Positions 19,621 through 28,980 of a stretch of DNA of 64,000 bases are shown piece after piece. Position numbers and translations under genes: made by a program. The number at the start of each line of letters is the position of its first letter. Position 1 is the first letter of the stretch. Source of the stretch: Endomychus coccineus (taxonomy: Eukaryota; Arthropoda; Insecta; Coleoptera; Endomychidae). Under the pieces are notes generated by a model that was not told the origin of the DNA, did not search any database, and was given only the letters and a program-made list of their open reading frames with translations. Location: positions 1,116,001-1,180,000 of the forward strand of contig OY294072.1 of assembly GCA_958510875.1 (NCBI GenBank). Reading direction: 5' to 3'.

Positions 19621-20130
19621 ATGGAAGCGTACGTAGGAGAAGGTGTTCTCAATACGCTTATAAACAAGCTCCCGTTTGAACTTCATATTCCTGGTTATCA
19701 ATTCTGTGGTCCCGGTACAAAATTAGAAGAACGGTTGAGAAGAGGAGATTCAGGTATCAATCCACTCGATAAAGCTTGCCGCCAACACGATATTTCATAT
19801 CTGCGAAACGCTAGTTTGGAAGGACGTCACGAGGCGGATAAAATATTAGAGAACGCTGCTTGGCAACGTGTCAAATCTAAAGACACAAAATTTGGAGAAA
19901 GGATTGCCGCTTTCGGTGTGAATAAAATTATGAAGGCAAAGAGGAAATTGGGAATGGGTATGAGAAAGAAGGTTGGGTTCGGAAGTGCAATTGTCGATGG
20001 GGTGAGAAAAGTTATGAAGAATAAGTTTGACTCATCCAATCTGAGGAAAACATCCCAAACAGCGTTGAAAGTTGCACGAAAACAATTCAAAAAAGCGGGT
20101 GGTCGGAAAAATGTTCGGTACCAAGAGTAA
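19621..20130 (+). CDS. PLA2-like virion protein, N-terminal part (E2)
   Basis: 169 aa. Calcium-loop-like GYQFCGPGT at residues 25-33 and catalytic-type LDKACRQHDISY at ~49-60 (His56-Asp57) match the phospholipase A2-like domain known from parvovirus VP1 and from some Polinton/adintovirus proteins. The C-terminal ~70 residues are strongly basic (KRKLGMGMRKK...), compatible with DNA or membrane contact. In relatives such a domain helps virions leave endosomes; here that is inference. The frame ends where a related segment continues in another frame (next entry), suggesting loss of one base near 20117. Confidence 0.8.
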   Translation: MEAYVGEGVLNTLINKLPFELHIPGYQFCGPGTKLEERLRRGDSGINPLDKACRQHDISYLRNASLEGRHEADKILENAAWQRVKSKDTKFGERIAAFGVNKIMKAKRKLGMGMRKKVGFGSAIVDGVRKVMKNKFDSSNLRKTSQTALKVARKQFKKAGGRKNVRYQE

Positions 20131-20402
20131 TTCCTATTCCAAAGACTGGAGGATTTCTACCATTTTTAATACCTCTGTTTGCCGGCTTATCAGCTGCTGG
20201 AGCATTGGCGGGGGATGGTGCAGGCATCGCTAAGGCCGTCAACGACAGCAAAGCAGCTCGGAAAACCTTGGAGGAAACGGAAAGACATAATAAAACAATG
20301 GAAGCTATAGCTTTGGGGAAACAAGGATCTGGTCTATATTTGAAAAAGTATCGCAAAGGTCTTGGTCTATATTTAAATAAACATCCAAAAAACTGTCAGT
20401 AA
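20112..20402 (+). pseudogene. hydrophobic membrane-active/pX-like segment, out of frame (E2)
   Basis: An open stretch directly following the PLA2 part but in another frame. It has a glycine/alanine-rich hydrophobic segment (GGFLPFLIPLFAGLSAAGAL), then an amphipathic RHNKTMEAIALGK region and a YRKGLGLYL end, a layout I associate with minor virion proteins of Polinton/adintovirus type. It was probably the C-terminal half of the PLA2 protein or a gene overlapping it. It has no good ATG before the hydrophobic part. Confidence 0.6.
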
Positions 20403-20772
20403 ACCTACCCAGAAGACCTCTGACCGATCTCGATCTACGAAAACTAGCAAAAGCTCTGAAAATTCCCCATTTTAGAGGAGTATTTATGCGTGATGAACTA
20501 CCATCCAACGGACCATGGAAAAACGAGCGTGGAATAGTTAATTTAGATAGCTCGGACAATGGAGGCACTCACTGGGTTGGGTTTAATAAAGTCGGTGATA
20601 CAGTTTTATATTATGATAGTTTTGGCAATTTACGCCCCCTCGCGAACTAGTGGATTATTTCAAAAAGTGTGAGATATTATTCAATCACGATAATTTTCAA
20701 CAATATAACACTTATAATTGTGGTCAGTTATGTTTAGATTTCCTCTCTAACTCTTCAGTTGTGGTCGACTAA
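20381..20772 (+). pseudogene. PRO: adenain-like cysteine protease, frameshifted (E2)
   Basis: Adenovirus-type (C5) protease features: GGTHWVGF with the catalytic His, YYDSFG with the acidic partner, and QQYNTYNCGQLC with Gln and catalytic Cys. An extra or missing base in the C-run 20635-20639 shifts the frame between Asp and Gln/Cys. The first ATG in frame is 20486, but similarity starts upstream, so the original start is unclear. Normally matures capsid proteins. It is absent from E1, E3 and E4. Confidence 0.85.
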
Positions 20773-20788
20773 CATTGCATTTTATTAG

Positions 20789-20798
20789 TATATAAATA
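20789..20798 (+). promoter_or_regulatory. TATA box of penton-like gene (E2)
   Basis: TATATAAATA, ending 26 nt before the ATG at 20825. With usual spacing the transcript would start only a few bases before the ATG. The box is preserved in E1 and E3. Confidence 0.55.
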
Positions 20799-20824
20799 GA
20801 TTGTTGGTAAAGTTTGCATCAATC

Positions 20825-21565
20825 ATGTCTCAGACGTTCACTATCACGGGTAAGAGCTCCCGCTTATCTGTAGATTTCCACCCACCTATAGAACTAGATC
20901 CTCATTCATATTATTCTATCGCACTTGTTGGCTTGCATACGTACAATAGCATTCCGAACATTGAAGAAGGTTTTAATAAATTTTATTATAAAAATGTGAA
21001 GGGTGAGGAAGAAGTAGTAACTATACCTACGGGGTCCTACGAGTTGACAGACATCGAAGATTTCATACAAAGTACAGTTTGTGGGATAGGAGTGAAGCAA
21101 GAAGAGCGTGACCGGAAATTATCAATAAAATCTAACAACACTCTACACACAGAGTTGAAGAGTGATTTTGAAGTGAATTTTATTCCTAAAGATAGTATAA
21201 GCGAACTGTTGGGATTCAGCAAAAAGAAATTGACATCTCGCGAACTACACGTATCTGATCGACCTATAAACATAATCAAAGTTCAAACAATACGTGTTGA
21301 GTGTAACTTAACCGCAGGAGCATATTATAACAATAAGATAGCTCATACGATATATGAGTTCTCACCTCTTGTACCACCTGGGTTTTCCATTGATATAGAG
21401 CCGAAGAATCTTATTTATCTACCGGTCATCAGCAAGACGTCCTTCGATAACATCACGCTGAATATTTTAGATCAGAATTGGAAACCGGTAAATTTTCGTG
21501 GAGAAGAAATTATTATACGATTGGAATTGAAAAAGATCGTTAGGGATTATACCTCACAACAATAA
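20825..21565 (+). CDS. penton/minor-capsid-like protein (E2)
   Basis: 246 aa from the MSQTFTITGKSS start; a near-upstream TTG-led extension is not conserved as ATG. Intact, one residue shorter than E1 (one Asn fewer in the SNNTLH run). Ends in TSQQ where E1/E3 end GSQQ. Lies 52 nt after the protease. Confidence 0.62.
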   Translation: MSQTFTITGKSSRLSVDFHPPIELDPHSYYSIALVGLHTYNSIPNIEEGFNKFYYKNVKGEEEVVTIPTGSYELTDIEDFIQSTVCGIGVKQEERDRKLSIKSNNTLHTELKSDFEVNFIPKDSISELLGFSKKKLTSRELHVSDRPINIIKVQTIRVECNLTAGAYYNNKIAHTIYEFSPLVPPGFSIDIEPKNLIYLPVISKTSFDNITLNILDQNWKPVNFRGEEIIIRLELKKIVRDYTSQQ

Positions 21566-21645
21566 ATAATAATCCAATACTCACCACCACTCATTATATG
21601 AAAGGAATTCAACTGAGAAGGTTGCAGTAGCCATCACTTGAGAAC

Positions 21646-21825
21646 ATGGGTTTGGATTTCAGCAATAAAAGACATCTCCATAGTGGTCATCAGTCATTAT
21701 CTACAACGAGCTCGAGGGAGAAGGTTGCTTCTGCATCACTATCATTGGAAAATATCAATTTTTTGAAGTCCCTTGGTTACAATGTCGGAAAAACTTCAAA
21801 TATTCAACGAGCCAAACTTCAATGA
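21646..21825 (+). CDS. uORF overlapping capsid start, 59 aa (E2)
   Basis: As in the other elements but with a single EKVASASLSL unit, and it ends at KLQ because of one base change. The overlap with the capsid ATG (21782) is 44 nt, in another frame. Confidence 0.4.
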   Translation: MGLDFSNKRHLHSGHQSLSTTSSREKVASASLSLENINFLKSLGYNVGKTSNIQRAKLQ

Positions 21826-22984
21826 AGACATCATCCGAGAAGAAACTCTTACCTACTATCCCCACTGAACATCTTTTGGCAACAGCGATGAAATTGAGAT
21901 ATTAATCAATCAACAAGATGTGTTGGTAGATTTGGCCTCGTCTGCTTTATTCATCGAGGCAGAATTCCAGCCAGAAGCAAGTGGTGATGGTGAATGTAAA
22001 CTAACGAATAATTTCGGAGCGTTTCTCTTCGAATATATCAGTTATGAATTGAATGGAAAAGAGATAGACAAAGTACGTGATCCTGGTATTGTCAGCACCA
22101 TCAGAGCTTATCTAACATATGCCAAACATGAATCTATACCTCTAGCTATTTCTGGATGGTCATTTAAGGATGTATTGAGTTCAGTCTACAATAATAAAAT
22201 CAATTTATGGATACCGTTGAATTTTCTACTAGGCCTATTCATTGACTATAACAAAGTTTTGAGTGGAAAACATAAGCTGCGCTTGCTAAGGTCTCGAACC
22301 GATAACGATTGCTATACTAATAGCACAGGCACGAAAACGGCTAAAATAAATGTGAAGACGATAGCATTAAAAGTGCGACATGCGTTTCCAAGTGATCAAG
22401 TTAGATTTCAAATGTTGGGGAATTTGAGTGCTGAGAAGCCTATTTTGATTCCATTCCGTAGTTGGGATCTGCATGAAAATCCGTTGATGAAGGAGAGCAC
22501 TCGCGACATTTGGGCTGTTAAAACTTCAATGAATTTGGAACGACCCAGATATGTGATTCTAGCTTTCCAAATTGATCGAAAAAATAATCCTGTTGAGCAC
22601 AGTGCATATTTCGATAATATAAACTTGCTAAATGTTAAATTATACTTGAATTCAGAGTGTTATCCATATGAAGCAATGAAATTGAATTTCACCGACCAGC
22701 AATACGTGGAAGCATACCAGATGTACTATGATTTCCAGAAATCATTTTCAAATAAAATAATAAGCGAACCCATGTTAGATTATATAGCATTCAAGAATAG
22801 AGCAATTTTTGTGATTGACTGTTCAAAACAAAACGATGCTATAAAGTCATCAACAGTTGACGTCAAACTAGAGATGGAAAGTTTCCTGAATTTCCCCAAA
22901 AACACCAGGGCTTATTGCATCATCATTAACGATCGTATAATGGAGTATTCTTCGATTACAGGATCAGTTCGGAATTTGGTGTGA
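21782..22984 (+). pseudogene. MCP: capsid-like gene with early stop (E2)
   Basis: Identical layout to the intact E1/E3 gene, but TGA at 21866-21868 (codon 29) follows YYPH. The remaining 372 codons are open, so inactivation seems recent. No in-frame ATG soon after the stop gives the complete protein. Confidence 0.88.
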
Positions 22985-23320
22985 AGAACCAGGTGATGAA
23001 TCATAATGTTATAATTTATGTTCTAAATGATGTACTATCAAAATGTATCTTTCCCAATAAATGTTATTATTATTATTATATTTGATATTTTATCTCTCAA
23101 ACGGTAGGTGGTGATGTAAACATCCGACGATCATAGTTTGTAAACTATGGTAATCGGTTGCTGGAAATGAAACAAATTGAAACAACTAGTGACGTTATCA
23201 GTCAGTTATCAACGTTTGCAATGATATCGAAACGGAGAGTTACCCCCCACCCTCACTATTCACGTTCACGTTCTCACGTATGTAAGAGAGAATCATTTCA
23301 GAAAATGTTCAGTTATAAAA
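22985..23320. other. spacer between capsid and MSV199-like genes (E2)
   Basis: AATAAATGTTATTATTATT (about 23056) looks like a polyadenylation region for the capsid gene. ATAGTTTGTAAACTATGG at about 23135 is a short palindrome. TTATAAAA abuts the next ATG. The E4 insertion in E5 lies in the homologous place (AATAAC). Confidence 0.6.
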
Positions 23321-24317
23321 ATGAACTTAGCAGCGTGCGTTCGTGATTCAAATGTGGCTACATGGTCCACCAACAATTTTATTAAGTTAACAGTTAATGA
23401 AGTGTGTCTAAAATTTGGGATCGATATAAGAAACGATAAAAGAAACTATTCATTCTGGAATATTCAACTAAACCAACGCGTTCTGATGAATGAAGATCTA
23501 TTGGATTGGTTAGGTTATCGCGGCAAAAAATATCATGCTAAAAAGGGTGTTATAACAAGATTGTTGAGGAAAAACCCGCATATACACCATTTAGAAATTT
23601 GTGATAAGACTGATGCACGAAAGAAATATTATGTTCTAGATGCTATTGATTTCGAATCATTATTGATGCAAATGCGAACTCCTAAAGTCATTGAGTTACG
23701 TGAACTTTTTTCGTTAATGAAATTTATTATGATGAAATATTGTGAGTACGAGAAATTCTATGAACAACAAGAACGTCAAAGAGCTGAGGAACGTGAATGT
23801 CTTGCGAAAGAACGATCTCAACGCTTATCTCAACAAATTCAAATGAATGTTATCACCTCACGGAATAACATTGCACCAAATATTGTTCCACCTCCTATAA
23901 ATTTTGGAAAGAGACGAAATTTAGGTAATTACTTTGTTTTTTATAATAAAATTTATATAATATATATTATTTAGGATTATATCGAACATCGAATGATATG
24001 AGACCAGAATGATACCTAATGCGTCGACAGGAGGATGGTTGGCGTGATGCCGACAGAAAATTACAAAATCGGGGAATGCGATTAATACGTAAATGGTCTA
24101 ACATATCTCATGCTATCGATATTGGTAACGAAGTGAAACAGAATTTCCGCCGCGATTTGAAATGGTATGCAAGAGGAAATATTATTCATGCCGCAGAAGA
24201 AGAGGGGGTGAACAATTGATTAGTGATATCAACATCGAGTCATTGATAGAATGTGTAATCAATCACAAAAATAAAGCTTATGAACTAGCAAATGATAATG
24301 TCAATATATTATTATAA
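23321..24317 (+). pseudogene. MSV199/BRO-like DNA-virus protein gene with 50-nt intron (E2)
   Basis: Exon 1 is 23321-23924, intron 23925-23974 (GTAATT...TTTAG, phase 1), then exon 2. The N-terminal ~145 residues resemble the MSV199-type domain of insect iridoviruses and entomopoxviruses (FWNIQLNQRVLMNEDLLDWL, then GYRGKKYHAKKGV). A long charged coiled coil with many Q/R/E follows (~145-175), then a C-terminal part with RRQEDGWRDADRKLQNRGMR. The copy is broken by TGA 24010-24012 and by one G lost in the run at about 24204-24208; E5 lacks these two lesions but has another. Role unknown; BRO/MSV199 proteins usually bind DNA. Confidence 0.7.
23925..23974 (+). other. 50-nt GT-AG intron in MSV199-like gene
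   Basis: Removing it joins two frames that are otherwise offset. The E5 copy has the same 50-nt segment with the same borders (37873-37922). T-rich tract before the AG. Confidence 0.75.
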
Positions 24318-24362
24318 TTATCATTCCTTTTGTTTTATTAAAACACTTATATCTTCATACAA

Positions 24363-24866
24363 TCATTTATTTACATGGTAAATAGCCTTCTTTACATATT
24401 TAACAAACATTTTCAACATTAGTACTGATAAAGAAGATAAAATTGCATACAAAATTGCGAAAATTTTAGAAATTTCTTCGTCTAGTGAGGATGATGTACG
24501 TGTGGAAGGTGTTGATATTGTCTTCTGTATGACATGTGGTAAACATGATGATTGTTGGAGCAATTGCCATTCAGCCATATCTCCCTCACTCCGATCAAAG
24601 AATAAAAGTTTAAGTTTATAATGTATGGTGGTACGATTATCTTGAGGAATGTTGAATGCGAATACCTCTAATTGATTATCGTTGATTTTTCTAAAATTCA
24701 TCGGAATCCATTCGGTACGGTTACACCCCCCACCACCATCGGTTACAACATCCTTCAGACAAATATGAATGCGCTCAACGTGTTGGGGAAAGTTCGCGTA
24801 TAGAATACCATTCAGAATTGTGGTTAGAATCACGAAATTTGTTTTTAACATCCCCACTCCCATCAT
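24363..24866 (-). CDS. C-terminally anchored membrane protein, unknown (E2)
   Basis: 167 aa from ATG 24866. Hydrophobic N-terminus (MLKTNFVILTTILNGILYA), a Gly/Cys-containing central region (TDGGGGCNRTEWIPMN), then a C-terminal membrane segment (IFAILYAILSSLSVLMLKMF) followed by a basic tail. It converges on the MSV199-like gene with a 45-nt gap. The first part overlaps another open frame (24775-25014). An envelope or anti-host membrane role is possible but unproven. Confidence 0.55.
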   Translation of the reverse strand: MMGVGMLKTNFVILTTILNGILYANFPQHVERIHICLKDVVTDGGGGCNRTEWIPMNFRKINDNQLEVFAFNIPQDNRTTIHYKLKLLFFDRSEGDMAEWQLLQQSSCLPHVIQKTISTPSTRTSSSLDEEISKIFAILYAILSSLSVLMLKMFVKYVKKAIYHVNK

Positions 24867-25014
24867 TATCTTCACTTTTTGCACTTGTAAATGTATTCAA
24901 CAGTCTTATAACTTTTATTTTATCTTCGTAAAAATTCAAGTCTCTTCTTAGTTCATGAACTTTCTCCACTATTTTTCTAAGTATACGTGTGCATTCTTCA
25001 AAAGATATATGCAT
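24775..25014 (-). CDS. overlapping upstream ORF of membrane gene, 79 aa (E2)
   Basis: Starts MHISFEECTRILRKIVEKVH, helical and charged, then SEDNDGSGDVKNKF. Its composition looks more protein-like than the hydrophobic frame it overlaps, so the membrane gene may originally have started here with a frame change near 24780. In E5 one A is missing (CTAGAAG for CTAAGAAG) and the ORF stops after 25 codons. Confidence 0.4.
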   Translation of the reverse strand: MHISFEECTRILRKIVEKVHELRRDLNFYEDKIKVIRLLNTFTSAKSEDNDGSGDVKNKFRDSNHNSEWYSIRELSPTR

Positions 25015-25120
25015 AATGACACATTTACAAACTCACTGGATATCTTCATCATAACCTCCAACTATTCACATTTACACATAGAGTATCATTATTATTACTC
25101 GCATTTCATTCCTCATCTGA

Positions 25121-25313
25121 CCATCATAGTTCGTGAACGATGATGACGTCATCATCGTTCGTAAAGTATGGTCGCCGGGTTGAATCAGTTACTGTCATTG
25201 GCTTGAAGCAGTGACGTCATCATCGTTCGTGAACTATGGTCGCCGGATTGAATCAGTTACTGTCATCGGTTCGAAGCAGTGACATCATCGTTCGTAAACT
25301 ATGGTCGCCGGAT
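25121..25313. repeat. 68-bp TGACGTCA repeats (E2 right)
   Basis: About 2.5 units; the third has lost part of TGACGTCA (TGACATCATCG). Confidence 0.85.
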
Positions 25314-25315
25314 TG

Positions 25316-26456
25316 AAACAATGACAAAGCAGTCTTTGTCACGTGGTGGTGACACCTACACGAAGCAGCCTGTACCTTCGGTCCGCCATGACATCTGTCA
25401 CGTGACACCTACACGAAGCAGCCTGTACCTTTAGCTCACCATGACAACTGTCACGTGTTGGTGACACCTACACGAAGCAACCTGTACCTTTGGTTCACCA
25501 TGACAGCTGTCATGTGGTGGCGACATCCCCATGAAGCAGCCTGTACCTTTAGCTCACCATGACAGCTGTCACGTGGTGGTGACACCTACACGAAGCAACC
25601 TGTACCGTTGGACCGCCATGACAGCTGTCATGTGGTGGCGACATCTCCATGAAGCAGTCTGTACCCAAGGGTCGCCATGACAGCTGTCACGTGGTGGCGA
25701 CATCTCCACGAAGCATTCTGTACCTGCGATGACAGCTGTCACGTGGTGGTGACATCTCCATGAAGCAGCCTGTACCTTTGGACCAAAGGTACAGATTGCT
25801 TCCTAGAGGTGGCGGAGCCCCCTCCACGAAGCAGTCTGTACCTTGGGTTCGCCATGACAGCTGTACCTTATGGTCGCCATGACAGCTGGACCTTATGGTA
25901 GCCATGACAGCTGTACCTCATGCTCGCCATGACAGCTGGACCTTATGGTCGCCATGACAGCTGGACCTTATGGTCACCATGACAGCTGTCACTTGGTGGT
26001 GACACCTACACGAAGCAACCTGTACCTTATGATTGCCATGACAGCTGGTCCTTATGGTCGCCATGACAGCTGATCCTTATGCCCGCCATGACAGCTGGTC
26101 CTTATTGCTTCCTAGAGGTGGCGGAGCCCCCTCCACGAAGCAGTCTGTACCTTAGGTCCGCCATGACAGCTGTCACTTGATGGCGACATCTCTACGAAGC
26201 AATCTGTACCTTAGTCCCGCCATGACAGCTGGTCCTTATGGCCGCCATGACAGCTGGTCCTTATGGTCGCCATGACAGCTGGTCCTTATGGTCGCCATGA
26301 CAGCTGGACCTTATGGTCGCCATGACAGCTGGTCCTTATACCCACCATGACAGCTGGTCCTTATGGTCGCCATGACAGCTGGTCCTTATGGTCGCCATGA
26401 CAGCTGGACCTTATGGTCGCCATGACAGTTGGACCTTAGGGCCGCCATGCTGTCAT
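25316..26456. repeat. CAGCTG minisatellite (E2 right TIR)
   Basis: Mirror image of the left array: ~59-bp units inside, 25-bp units (CCATGACAGCTGGACCTTATGGTCG) outside. Confidence 0.9.
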
Positions 26457-26655
26457 GTGTTAGTCACGTGACTCTGTACATGTGACACACTTTTTGAACA
26501 CACCCTGTATACTCTTTACAAATAAAATAAAATCCTTATCACCTACATCCTTTCAAAACTGATAAGGACGAGCTCATGCACCGGATGCACATCGACAGCT
26601 AGACCGGAAGTGGAGACCGGATATCCTGAGCCCGAACGCGTCCAGTTGATCTACT

Positions 26656-27100
26656 GATGACGTCGCCGATTATTGTAATGAACTAAATATTCCGGAAACC
26701 CGCACTTGTCAAAAGGCTAGCTTAGCAGATGGAACTATTATTAATATACAGAGAGGATACTATATTAAATGTACCACAGCCTCGCAGGATAAGGAAGGTC
26801 AATTTTTAGTACTTCCCGGTATGGTATCGCAAATGCTTATTGGAATAGATTTGATTCGCCACTGGAGAGTGACAATCAACTTCAGCGAACCTAGGACTTT
26901 CGACTCTAGTAAGCGAGAAGAGGTTGATCCCATACAGTCGATAACTCGATTAGCGACGACCCAGGAAGCACGGTTGCAGGCATTTTTGAAGGAAGAATTA
27001 AAACTATTTGAGGGTATTAAAGGATGTACTCCTTTGGTAGAACATCAAATTAAATTAAAGAACATAACTCCGATTAAACAACGATCCGACCTCAAAATCC
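26656..27100 (+). pseudogene. pol: gypsy protease end and RT linker
   Basis: Resumes the retropepsin frame after the E2 duplication (ADGTIINIQRGYYIKC, later VSQMLIGIDLIRHW), then leads to the RT start. A frameshift near 27100 separates it from the RT frame. Confidence 0.75.
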
Positions 27101-27104
27101 TGCT

Positions 27105-27601
27105 ATGCAAAAAGTTCTGGATGAGGAGGTGGACAAAATGTTGAAAGAAGGGATCATTGAACCATCCAGTAGTCCGTGGAGCTCGCCTGTCGTTCTTGTG
27201 AAAAAGAACGAAGGAAAATACCGTTTCTGCATAGACTTCAGGAAAGTCAATGACCAATCTGAAAAAGATGCATATCCCTTGCCGTTTATTACGGCAACAT
27301 TGGAGAAACTGAAAGAGGCTCGATATGTATCCACTTTAGACTTGAAACAGGCTTATTGGCAAGTACCGCTCACTCCAGATAGTAAACCGGTTACAGCTTT
27401 TACCGTACCAGGCCGGGGGTTATATCAATTCACGGTGATGCCCTTCGGCTTACATTCAGCACCAGCGTCATTCCAAAGACTTTTAGATAAAGTCATTGGA
27501 CCCGATATGGAGCCCAACGTCTACCCCTATATCGATGACATAATCGTCGTGAGCAAGACCTTCGAGGAACATCTGACCCATTTGGGAAAGGTCTTTGCTA
27601 G
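27105..27601 (+). pseudogene. pol: gypsy reverse transcriptase (RNase H missing)
   Basis: Contains VVLVKKNEGKYRFCIDFRKV, DLKQAYWQVPL, MPFGLHSAPASFQRL and the active-site YIDD. After EEHLTHLGKVFA the sequence jumps into the integrase zinc finger, so thumb/connection and RNase H are deleted. Confidence 0.9.
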
Positions 27602-27604
27602 ATC

Positions 27605-28627
27605 AAGACAATCTCGCAATATGTTCGTAATTGTCCCTAATGTTTGAAACATAAGGCCTCGCAACAACAACCGGCAGGACTAATGCAGCAAAGTCGAGTG
27701 TCACAGATCGGGGAACTAGTGAGTGTAGACTTGGTGGGACCCTTACCAGGCTCATCGAAAGCTAATAATTATTTACTAGTGTTTCAGGACGAAATGACGA
27801 AATGGGTAGAATGTCAAGACTTTCGGAAAGCCAATACCGCAACGGTTCTTCGAATTTTCCAGGAAAGAATATTGATGCGATTTGGATGTCCTCGAGTTCT
27901 GATCAGTGATAATGGCTCTCAGTTTATAGCCAACCAATTCAAAAGTTTTCTAACGGAAATTGGCACACGGCACAAATTGACCTCTCCGTATACACCGCAA
28001 GCGAATCCCGTAGAGAGGGTTGATAAAGTTATCAAAACCATGGTCGCTCAAATGTGCGAAGTCGATCACCGAAAATGGGATGTGAGTCTACCCGAATTGA
28101 TGTTTGCCCTCAATACCGCCCGTCATGACTCCACTGGTTTCACCTAGGCCTTCTTAAATTATGGGAGAGAGCTGAAACAACCACGCACGTTGTTTCGAGA
28201 AGCTCAAGGACAACCCGACGCTTGCAAAGAAAATTTCGAACCCGCCGTACATGCACAGTATTTGACTGACTTACAAGACGTGATGAGTTTTGTGAAACTT
28301 AAGTTGAACAGGGCCTATAATGTCCAGAGCCATCGCTATAATTTGAGACGTCTTCTCTTCAACATCCGCCCCTCCCCCAAGGCAGAGACTTCTATTCCCA
28401 GTGTAAATAACCCAGTGCCCCAGAGTGAAAGAGACACCATTAGTGGCATAATTAGGATGAGTAGTATTAAGACTAGCATTAAGAATATTTGTAAACGTCC
28501 GCGCCGGAAGAAATTCCGCTATTATCGGGTTAGGGATCCTTCTGGTAAAGTAATAGTCCGCGTTAAGCTGCCCTGGGACAGCATAGAGACGCCAACTTAC
28601 CAGGAGTATTTGGATGGAAAATTTTAA
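27605..28627 (+). pseudogene. pol: gypsy integrase
   Basis: Starts within the HHCC finger (YVRNCP, then TAA 27638, then CLKHK). The rve core has DLVGPLPG, LISDNGSQF and the acidic residue in NPVERVDKV. TAG at 28145 interrupts it; the C-terminal part with RYYRVRDPSGKVIVR ends at 28627. Confidence 0.88.
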
Positions 28628-28660
28628 TAAAATTAAAATTTTTCCGAAGAAAGGGAGGTG

Positions 28661-28980
28661 TGTAACGAAGGGTCGTTACTAATTAATATTATTGCCCAAG
28701 TAAGTCACCTCTACCGAAATAAAGGAATCAAACTTTGTTACACTATGTGTATAAAAACACGACAGCAGAGTGTAGCTCCTGATAAGCGAGTCCGCGTTCC
28801 GGCGACATTCTCAATGACATGACGTGTCAACTTCAGAGTATAAAAGGAGGCCGGTCTCCCATCTAAAAATCACTCGCCAGGAGACCACCGTAGCTGAAGC
28901 AGTAAACCCGAGATACCGAAAGTAGAGTTTTTCCATTCAATCCGATAAATGGAGAGTGAGAATATTCTCGACTTTGCTAA
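28661..28980 (+). repeat. gypsy 3' LTR (right border approximate)
   Basis: Begins TGTAACGAAGGG right after the polypurine tract. Has TATAAAAGG (about 28840) and AATAAAG (about 28721). Ends before the first satellite unit; I could not identify the exact CA end because the 5' LTR is outside the window. Confidence 0.6.

Larger units (their letters stand above)
13962..26655 (+). mobile_element. E2: complete type B Polinton-like element without PolB, 12.7 kb
   Basis: The ends AGTAGATGAACTGGACGCG and its inverse (...CGCGTCCAGTTGATCTACT) define 12,694 bp flanked by GATGAC. Genes left to right: ATPase, DUF8207, fibre, integrase, PLA2-like, protease, penton-like, capsid-like and MSV199-like on plus; a membrane protein on minus. 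There is no room for a DNA polymerase B and no fragment of one is seen. Several genes carry stops or frameshifts; ATPase, integrase and penton-like are open. Confidence 0.95.
25101..26655 (-). repeat. E2 right terminal inverted repeat
   Basis: Inverse of 13962-15500, with 68-bp repeats (25121-25313) and CAGCTG minisatellite (25316-26456). The terminal ~200 bp are almost identical to the left end. Confidence 0.92.
26656..28980 (+). mobile_element. Ty3/gypsy retrotransposon, 3' part with LTR
   Basis: Continues the gypsy element interrupted at 13961: rest of protease, RT, a deletion, integrase, polypurine tract (GAAGAAAGGGAGGTG, ending 28660) and 3' LTR. Confidence 0.85.

Noticed and set aside
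20801..20824. Longer N-terminus of the penton-like protein (MLVKFASI...)
   Set aside because: It begins at TTG, and the only upstream ATG (in E1) is not conserved; TATA spacing fits the MSQ start.
26656..28627. Gypsy RT/integrase as part of the Polinton-like element E2
   Set aside because: The GATGAC duplication and continuous protease frame show it belongs to the retrotransposon that E2 entered.
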